Origin: Maratus speciosus | Taxonomy: Eukaryota > Arthropoda > Arachnida > Araneae > Salticidae | Assembly: GCA_963932465.1 (NCBI GenBank) | Contig: OZ010792.1 | Span: forward strand, 18,493,701 to 18,557,700 | Reading direction: 5' to 3' | Length of the DNA stretch: 64,000 bases | Part shown: piece by piece, positions 56,172-64,000 of the stretch | How positions within the stretch are numbered: position 1 is the first letter of the stretch | Layout of the letters: each line of letters starts with the position of its first letter | The notes under the pieces: model-generated | The model's database searches: none | What the model was told of the DNA's origin: nothing | What the model saw: only the letters and a program-made list of their open reading frames with translations | Position numbers and translations under genes: made by a program

Positions 56172-57827
56172 GATAGCCAGGTGATAAGTCGCCAAATATT
56201 ATTCTACCACCATCATTTCATCTATATTATGATAGTCCAAGTCATGTAACTGCCATAAATAAATAAGCTGTGATCCCTTCGCTTTTCATATGAAAGTTTG
56301 GCCCAGATATCATATACGGCCCCATATTGGCGCGATTTTTTTTCCGACACCAATTTGGGGAAAACATCAGCAGCATAAACAACAACATCCGGCTTACCAA
56401 ATCAAGCAAAATAGCGATACTATGGCGCCAGTTAAGTACCCGTTGCGTATATGACATTGGCGTCAGAAAAAAATCGCGCCAATATGGGTCCGTATATAAC
56501 ATCTGTGCCGAAAGTTTTCCCTTTTGATTAAAAAAATTAAATTTCTTTTTCGAATAAAACTACATAAAAGTTTCCATGGTCGCAAAGAATTCTTGGTACT
56601 GTTACGCTAGCCGGATGCAAATCTCGCCAATAGATATTTTTCAACTTGCCAGTTAGCATTTTTTTTTAATTTTTCGAGTGGTAAATTAAAACATTGCTTT
56701 GAAGTTGAAATTAAATGTCATCGTTTGTTATATCATTTAATATTTGGCCAGATGTCATATACGCACCGGGTTTGACGTGATTTTTTAAAGAAAATTTGGC
56801 GAAAACTTCGTTTTGTAATACCAGTTACATATGTATTTTTGGTACTACTTAGTTATCCCGTCGACCAAAAATCTATCGCCAAACTATAAGATTAAATGGC
56901 AATAATGGTTGATCGTAAATCTCACATTCACTTGACTTTAAGTAAGTTACACGTCTTTACGTAATCAAGTGATTTTTATTTCGAAGTTTTATTTGTATAT
57001 TTATTAATGTTATACTATTTTCTTTGTTCTTTCGTTATTTAAAATAAAATTATGTCAATTTGTATAATTTGGCGAGTGGTGTAGCGAAATGGGTCGACTG
57101 AATAACTAAGTAGTACCGTATTTTTTAATTATTTTCTGTTATTTTTAAAGGGAAATAACCAAAAAAAAAATAATTAGCTATGGAACAAAACAATTTATGT
57201 AATTAAAAAAAAGAAAATAAAGTAAATAAACATTTATTATTAAATAAACAACAATAGCCGGGTTACCATGTCAACCAAAATAATGCCATTTTGGCGCCAA
57301 TTAGGTACCCAGGTGCGTATATGACATCTGTGCCTAATATTTTTCTTTTCATTTCGTTTAAAAAAATTAAAGAAGTGAAAGCCATTTATTTTATATGTTT
57401 CAGTTTGTATAAAATAAAATGATAATGAAATACAAATTGAATTATGAATAAAAGTAACATGATACATTTCTTAGCATACATTTAAGGGAGGACAAACTTC
57501 TCACCAAATTAGTTTAAAATAGTAACCTTTTCTAAAATCTGAAAAAATATATCTGTTGGGATTAAAATTTGAGTTGCCATCATTAGAGAAATGTATATAA
57601 AATTAGAAAAAAATTAATATTTCTAAAACTAATTCGAATTTAAAATTTCTAATACCAGTTTTGAGATCTGCAGATCAATACGGATTTTTGGTGTTAATGT
57701 CATCGCAAAGTATTCCATATTTTAGGAGAAATTGCCATGAAACATAATCAGTTGTTTAATCAGTCGATTCATACTTCCGTTTCATACTTTCGTTTCATAA
57801 ATTCGTCTCATTAGGATTTTATATATA
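55752..57827 (-). mobile_element. Helitron-like element, family H, long copy (2.08 kb)
   Basis: On the minus strand it finishes with a GC hairpin and CTAG followed by T (55,752-55,755 complement). The right (5') end is ATTAGGATTTTATATATA, shared with the copy ending at 13,038. It is about 470 bp longer than that copy because of extra internal sequence (for example around 56,690-56,770 and 57,260-57,540). The inverted segment CGCCAATATGGG / CCCATATTGGCG near 56,330 and 56,480 forms a stem. No Rep/helicase coding. Confidence 0.6.
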
Positions 57828-59491
57828 CTAGGGGATCGTACCCGGGCTTCCCGGGTTAAAGAATATAGGTGAAAACATTTTTTAAAATTGAAAACTAATA
57901 ATTTTTTTAGATGCAATAATTTTTTTTAGATTGCCCACTTACATTAAAAAAGCATTTTTCATATGGAAAACACGAATTATATAATCAAATAAATTTATTT
58001 ATCAAAAGCGATATTTTCTTATTAGCCGCATGCTAAGAGTTATTTGACTAAGATTTTGCAAATTATGGCATCCTTTTATATTCTGATAATTTCAGAGCTT
58101 ATACATGTCTGTTAAATTTGTGTTTTATTTATATTATTTTATTTATTTATTAATACGGAAGTTTTTTTTAAATGGCTATTAGCCTTAAGAAAATGATGAA
58201 CTCTTTATTTTGTTTTAAGGGCAAATGGATTAATCTTTCGTAATATAGATAAATTAAAAATATATCGCGATATAGATAAATTAAAAAATATTTCATGATT
58301 TAAAATTGTTTTTAAAACAATAGACAATCAGTAAACTGAGATGAAATTTGCAAACAAATTCCGTTTGAAAAAAAAAATCGTATTTGGTGATCTAAAAGTT
58401 TAAATTGTACGATTACAAATATGTTAGATTTGTGTTTTTTTAATATTATTCTTTTATTTGTTTATAAAAGAAGTACTAATTTCGTTAATTTGTCTTTCAC
58501 AAATATGTTAGACTGGTGATTTTTTTAATATTATTATTTTATTTGTTTATAAAGGAAGCATTAATTTCGTTACGCAAAAATAGTCAGAAACAAATGCTGA
58601 AAAATGTTTGTTACTTTATGGGCAAAATAGTTATTATTATTATGTATTGAATGTTATGTATTTGCAAAATGGCACTTGACACGTATCTGGCACAGAATTT
58701 GGGCCGACTAAAGTGTCTGTCATTTTCAAAATATTTTTTTCTAAGTACAAATATTATTCTGTCTCAATCTCAGCGTGCCTCAAATACCTTTTTTGGGTAG
58801 TCCAAAAATGTCACTTGATACGTGTTTGGCACAATTTTTGGGCCGACTAAAGTGTCTGTCGTTTTCAAAATATTTTTTCTAAGTATAAATATTATTCTGT
58901 CTCAATCTCAGCATGCCTCAAATACTTTTTCTGGGTAGTCAAAAAATGGCACTTGACACGTGTCTGACACAGTTTTTGGGCCACGATCCTTCAGCCAGAC
59001 ATTCGATTTTGTATTCAACCATTACAAAAGAAGTGTTGCACAAATTTTCAGGGTGCCTCAAATACCTTCCCTGAAATGTTTAACAGCTCTTGGACAGCAG
59101 TATGTTATTTTCTATTATTACGCCCCTAATATAATGTTCTGCTTCTAAAGGGATTTTGCGACACTAAACTCTATACAATAATTTTTATCAACAATTTTGA
59201 ATTTTTATTAGAAAATAGCATGAATAAAAATACCTCATTATTTCTCTCTTGTCTGCAATAATGAAAGCTATCTAATTTTCACCATTTTGAAGAAATTTCA
59301 TAAAATGCTTTTAAAATTAAAATATAAAAGTGGGTATATTAAAAAAAAAACAAAAAAAAAACAGATAGTGCGATCACATCTACAAATGAAGTGCTTTCAG
59401 TTAAAAAAAAAATATATTAATAAAATTGGTTCAGCAGAAAGATCAGGGCAAATGACTAAAAAACACACTTGTGTTTTAAATATATAGATTA
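57828..59491 (-). mobile_element. Second Helitron-like terminus (CCCGGG hairpin) and following sequence
   Basis: On the minus strand: CCCGGGAAGCCCGGG hairpin, a short spacer, then CTAG and T at 57,828-57,831. It abuts the 5' end of the family H element. How far it extends to the right is unclear; the next terminus is at 59,492. No transposase frame. The frame at 58,960-59,148 is in repeat sequence. Confidence 0.5.
58650..59000 (+). repeat. Tandem repeat, ~138-bp unit, 2.3 copies
   Basis: GGCACTTGACACGTRTCTGGCAC recurs at 58,671, 58,811 and 58,948. GGGCCGACTAAAGTGTCTGTC and CTGTCTCAATCTCAGC each occur twice. Copies are close in sequence. Confidence 0.85.
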
Positions 59492-62400
59492 CTAGCAAAC
59501 CCCGCGGCTTTGCTCGCGTATTAGTTGAAATATGCCAAGTGATTTTTGCATGACTATTGTTTATTAGAAGAACACAGTTTGGAATAGTTCAAAAATAATA
59601 AATTAAGCCCCAGTTTGACTAAACTTCATTATAAAAATGCAACAGACAGAAATGAGGTTTTAATTAATAAGAAGAATTAAAATTAATTCCAAATAAATGA
59701 TAATTTAGAAAGTATTTTGAGACTTTTATGTTCATTTCATACGCTTATTTCTGTATTCATTTGAAGTTTTGAATTTTTTAGAAACCATCTTAACACGCTT
59801 ACATCTTAAAATTAACCATCATGTCAAATTCCAAGCTTCTTGTCTAACAGTCTATCAACTCTCTGGTGTTAGTGGCACCAACTTAAAATGCCGAAACAGA
59901 GTTGAAATAGAATATCTCGAAAAATGTTGAAACAGAGACTATCACCATGAATTTGCCAACATTAACCTTGAAATTGGTTGGTATTTGCTAATATTCTATA
60001 GAAAACGGAATTTAGATGTTATTAAAGGCTTCCTTGTTGTTCCTGCCAACCTGGTGGTAGTCACACCGGCATAAAATACAGCCCGTATAGTATCAGGGAC
60101 TATCACTCTTGATTCGCAGCCAATAACTTCTGTAATCAGTTTATTATTTCCTGAGATTTCATAGAAATCGTAATTTAGGACACTTTTAGAATGCTTTTCG
60201 CTTCTTCCCTTCGCTTCACGCTTTTTTAATTTCGAATTTATTTTTGACAGTTCTTAGAGGACATTTATATTTTATATGTAACTACCGTGCTATATTTAAA
60301 GTTTCTAGCCTCTTCAGTACCGCAGAAATCACAATCTAGAAAGTTTTTTGCTCCTGCAACCCTCGACATAAAATATAGTTTATGTTTAAGCAGGTTCTAT
60401 CACCATCAATTTACAACCATTATGTTTGAAATCGGTTTCGTATTTCATAAGATTGCATAAAAATCGTAATTTAGAACGCTTATAGAAAGCTTTTCGCTCA
60501 CTTCATCCTTTTAAATTTGGAATTTTCTTTCGACAATTCTTAGAAAGCATTTGCATCTTTGAAGTAATTATCACTCCAAATTTAAAATGTTAGACCACCC
60601 TCAGTAACAAAAAAAACGCTATTTAGAAAATTTTTAGTTCATGTAACCCCCAGGTGGTAGTGACAACAACGTAAAATATAGGCTATGTTGGAGCGGGGAC
60701 TGTCACCATCAATTTGAAACCATTACTTCTCAAATTGGTTTATATTTCCTGAGATTGCATAGAAATCGCTAGTTAGAACGTTTTTTGCTTATTTTCACCT
60801 TATTTAAATATCAAATTTTTAAGGAACTCTTCTCAGCGACCATTTACATCTCATAAGTAATTACCATGCCAAATTTGTAGTTGCTAGTCCCTTCAGTTTC
60901 ACAAAAATCACAATTTAGAACGTTTTTTAAAATGCAACCGCAAGGTGCTAGTGACGCCAACATGAAGTAGATCCTATGTTGGAGCAAGCGCTGTCATCAT
61001 CAATTTCTAACAATTTCTTTTAAAATCGGTTGGGTACTTTCTGAGATTGCGTAAAAATCGCCATTCAGAAATTTTTTCGCGCATTTTCAGCCTTTCTAAA
61101 TTTTGAATTTTTTAAGAAATGTTCTTATAGATCATTTATATCTTATAAGTAACTACCATTCCAAAATTCCTGTTTCTAGTCCCTTCAGCAACAAAAAAAA
61201 TCGCATTTTCGAACGTCTTTTTGCTCCTGCACCCCCTTTGGGGTTAATGGCACCGACTTAAAATGTAGCCTATATTGGATCAAGGATTGTCACCATCTTT
61301 TCGACACCATTATTTTTGAAATCGGTTTGGTACTTCTTGAGATTGCGTAAAAATTAACGTTTAGAACATTTTTAGAACGCTTTTTGCGCATTTTCACCAC
61401 TTTTAAATTTCGAATTTTTTAAGAAATGTTTTTAGAGACCATTTATATCTACTAAATAACTAACATGCCAAATTCCATGTATCTGGGCCCTTCAGTAACA
61501 TAAAAATTGCAATTTCGAACGTCATTTAGTTCCTGCACCCCCTTTAGATGTAGTGGCACCGACATAAAATGTAGCCTATGTTAGAGCTAGGGTTATCACC
61601 ATAATTTTGACACCATTATTTTTTTAATTGGTTTGGTACTTCTTCAGACTGCGTAAAAATCGCCATTTAGAACGTTTTTTAGCCCCCCTTTTGTGCATTT
61701 TCACCCCTTTTAAATTTCGAATTTTTTAAGAAATATACTTAGAGATAATTTATATCTGATAAGTAACTACTATGCCAAAATCCATGTATCTGGGCCCTTC
61801 AGTAATACAAAAATCGAAATTTCCAACCTTTTTTTTTGCTCCTGCACCCCCTTTAGGAGTAGTGGCCCCGACATAAAATGCGACCTATATCACCAAAGGT
61901 TATCACCATCATTTTGACACCATTATTTTTTAAATCAGTTTGGTACTTCCTGAAATTGCGTAAAAATCTCCATTTAGAACGTTTTTTAGAACGCTTTTCG
62001 CGCATTTTCACCCCTTTTTAATTTCGATTTTTTTAAGAAATATCCTTAGAGATCATTAGCACCTTATAAGTAACTACCATGCCAAATTCCATGTATCTGG
62101 GTCCTTTAGTAGCACCAAAAATCACAATTTCGATCGTTTTCTTGCTCCTGCATCCCCTTTAGGGGTAGTGGCACCGACATAAAATGTAGCCTATGTTTGA
62201 GCAAGAGTTATGACCATCATTTTGACACCATTATTTTTTAAATCGTTTGGTACTTCTTGAGATTGCATAAAAATTACCATTTAGAACGTTTTTTAGAACG
62301 CTTTTTGCGCATTTTCACCACTTTTAAATTTCGAATTTTTTAAGAAATGTTCTTAGATATCATTTATATCTAATAAATAACTAACATGCCAAATTCCATG

Positions 62401-62907
62401 AATCTGGGCCTTTCAGTAACAAAAAATTCGTAATTTCGAATGTTTTTTTGCTCCTAGGGGTAGTGGCATCGACATAAAATGTAGACTATGGTTGGAGCAA
62501 GGGCTTTCACTATCATTTTGACACCATTATTTTTTAAATCGGTTTGGTACTGCCTGAAATAGCGTAAAAATCGCCATTTAGAACGTTTTTTAGAACGCTT
62601 TTCGCGCATTTTCACCCTTTTTAATTTCGATTTTTTAAAGAAATGTCCTTGGTGATTATTATTATCTTATAAGTAACTATCATTCCAAATTTCATGTTTC
62701 TAGGCCTTTCAGTAACACAAAAATCGTATTTTTAGCACGTTTTTTGCTCCTGCACCCCCTTTTGGCCAGTGGCACGGACATAAGATGTAGCCTATGTTCT
62801 AAGTTTTACTGACACCATCATTTTGATACCATTACCTTTGGAATTGGTTCGGTAGTTACAGAGCTTACCTCCTACAAATAAACAATTTTTACCTCTTTAT
62901 AATATTA
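59492..62907 (-). mobile_element. Third Helitron-like element with internal ~300-bp repeat array
   Basis: The left boundary reads CTAGCAAACCCCGCGGCTTT; on the minus strand this is a CGCG...CGCG hairpin, spacer and CTAG then T. The right boundary carries the inverse of TTATAAAGAGGTAAAAATTG just before the next identical terminus at 62,908. The middle is a tandem array (see separate entry). No Rep/helicase frame, so non-autonomous. Class inferred from terminal architecture only. Confidence 0.55.
59850..62860 (+). repeat. Tandem array, ~291-309-bp unit, about ten copies
   Basis: The phrase AAAATGTAGCCTATGTTGGA (variants) occurs near 60,074, 60,370, 60,673, 60,964, 61,261, 61,567, 61,876, 62,182, 62,477 and 62,782. 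Units share TTTAGAACGTTTTTTAGAACGC, CGCATTTTCACC, TAAGTAACTACCATGCC and CTCCTGCACCCCCTTTAGG. Units in the 61-62.7-kb part are more alike than those at the left edge. No frame persists across units. Confidence 0.9.
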
Positions 62908-64000
62908 CTAGCAAACCCCGCGGCTTTGCTCGCGTAATATTTCAAATATGCCAAGTGATATTTGTATGTCTAATTTTTTTTAAAAGGTACTAACTAAATT
63001 TTTATTTTATTAAAAGGTAATATTTTATTTTATTAAAAGGTACTTATTACTTTTAGGAATAATTAAAAAAAATACTATTTAAAACACAGTTTGATTAAAC
63101 ATCATTGTTACACTGCATAAGGCAGAAATGAGACTTAAATTAATAAAACGAAATAAAACTAAATGTATAATAATTTAGAAAATATTTTGAAACATTTATG
63201 CTTAATTAATACGCTCATTTTAGTATTCCTTTGAAGTTTTGAATTTTTTAGAAACCATCTTCTTACATCTTAAAATTAATCATCATGTCAAACTCCAAGT
63301 CCTACCACCTCTCTCAACATAAAGGGCTATGTTGAAATAGGAACTGTCACCATTAATTTGCCAACAGTAATTTTGAAATTGGTTTGTTATTTCCTAATTA
63401 TCACAAAAACTTAATTTAGAAAGCTTTTAAAGGCTTTTTTTAGAGCGTTGGTTGTTCCGGTGAACCTCAGGTGGTAGAATCATCGTCATAAAATACAGCC
63501 TGTGTAGGATCAGAGACTGTTACCATTGATTCGCAACTATTACTTTTATATTTGGTTTATATTCCCTGAAATTTCGTTGAAATAGTAATTTAGGACTTTT
63601 TTAGAATGCTTTTCGCACCTCCCCTTCACTTCACCCCTTTTTAATTCGAATTTATTTTCGACAGTCCTTCGAGGGCATTTATATTTTATAAGTAACTACC
63701 ATGCCATATTTAAAGTTTCTAGCCTTTTCAGTATCACAGAAATCGCAATTTAGACAGTTTTTAGCTACTGCAACCCTCCTGTGGTAGTGGCACAGACATA
63801 AAATATAGCTTATGTTTAAGCAGGTTCTATCACCAACAATTTGTCATCATTATTTTTTTAATCGGTTTGGTATCTGATAAGATTATATAAAAATTGTAAT
63901 TTATAACGCTTTTCGCTCACTTCATCTTTTTAAATTTGAAATTTTCTTTCGACAGTACTTAGAAAGCAGTTGCATCTTTTAAGTAAATACCATGCCATGC
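62908..64000 (-). mobile_element. Fourth Helitron-like unit, same family, runs off the window
   Basis: Starts with the same CTAGCAAACCCCGCGGCTTT terminus, then follows the same sequence order as 59,492 onward (ATATGCCAAGTGATWTTTG, GAAGTTTTGAATTTTTTAG, then ~300-bp units). Head-to-tail with the previous unit; truncated by the window edge. Confidence 0.6.

Overview
This is an AT-rich animal nuclear window made almost entirely of transposable elements and their debris. I found no convincing host gene, tRNA, rRNA or CRISPR array. The organism is inferred to be an arthropod, possibly an arachnid. The reasons are three distinct Bel/Pao LTR retrotransposons (family Belpaoviridae), piggyBac-, hAT- and pogo/mariner-like short inverted-repeat elements, and Helitron-like termini. 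A host cannot be fixed from sequence alone.

Central block (14,902-40,017). A Bel/Pao element, called A here, has LTRs at 14,902-15,331 and 39,587-40,017 and an AATTA target-site duplication (TSD). It is split by two later insertions. Element B (16,107-22,481, TSD ACTAG) sits in A's gag. Element D (26,800-39,211, TSD AATAT) sits in A's pol, between the integrase core and the C-terminal DUF5641 region. With both inserts removed A would be about 6.3 kb. D is a tandem pair sharing a middle LTR (LTR-internal-LTR-internal-LTR, period 5,989 bp). The middle LTR matches the right LTR in its first part and the left LTR near its end, as expected from unequal crossing-over between the two LTRs of one older insertion. 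A is heavily decayed. Both D copies carry the same stops and frame changes. B is the most intact, with one in-frame stop and one frame change at an A-run.

Left flank (1-14,896). It holds a ~148-bp tandem array, several foldback or terminal-inverted-repeat (TIR) elements, a ~285-bp tandem array with recurrent CACGTG and GACGTCAT motifs (7.9-9.6 kb), and a nested cluster. In that cluster a ~480-bp tandemly duplicated sequence (R) was hit once by a TTAA-flanked piggyBac-like element, which itself carries a Helitron-like and a small hAT-like element. The other R copy was hit by a 656-bp insertion that carries a hAT MITE with a perfect 8-bp TSD.

Right flank (40,018-64,000). It holds a near-perfect 450-bp palindrome, degenerate ~140-176-bp repeats in opposite orientations, a ~145-bp tandem array, a 3-kb CACTG-ended TIR element with subterminal TTAAGACAC motifs, an 886-bp tandem duplication, and a head-to-tail run of Helitron-like elements (about 54.8-64 kb). 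One of these contains about ten ~300-bp repeats.

The coding regions encode a Bel/Pao life cycle: capsid and nucleocapsid (gag), aspartic protease, reverse transcriptase/RNase H and integrase acting on the element's own RNA and cDNA. None of the copies looks fully autonomous.
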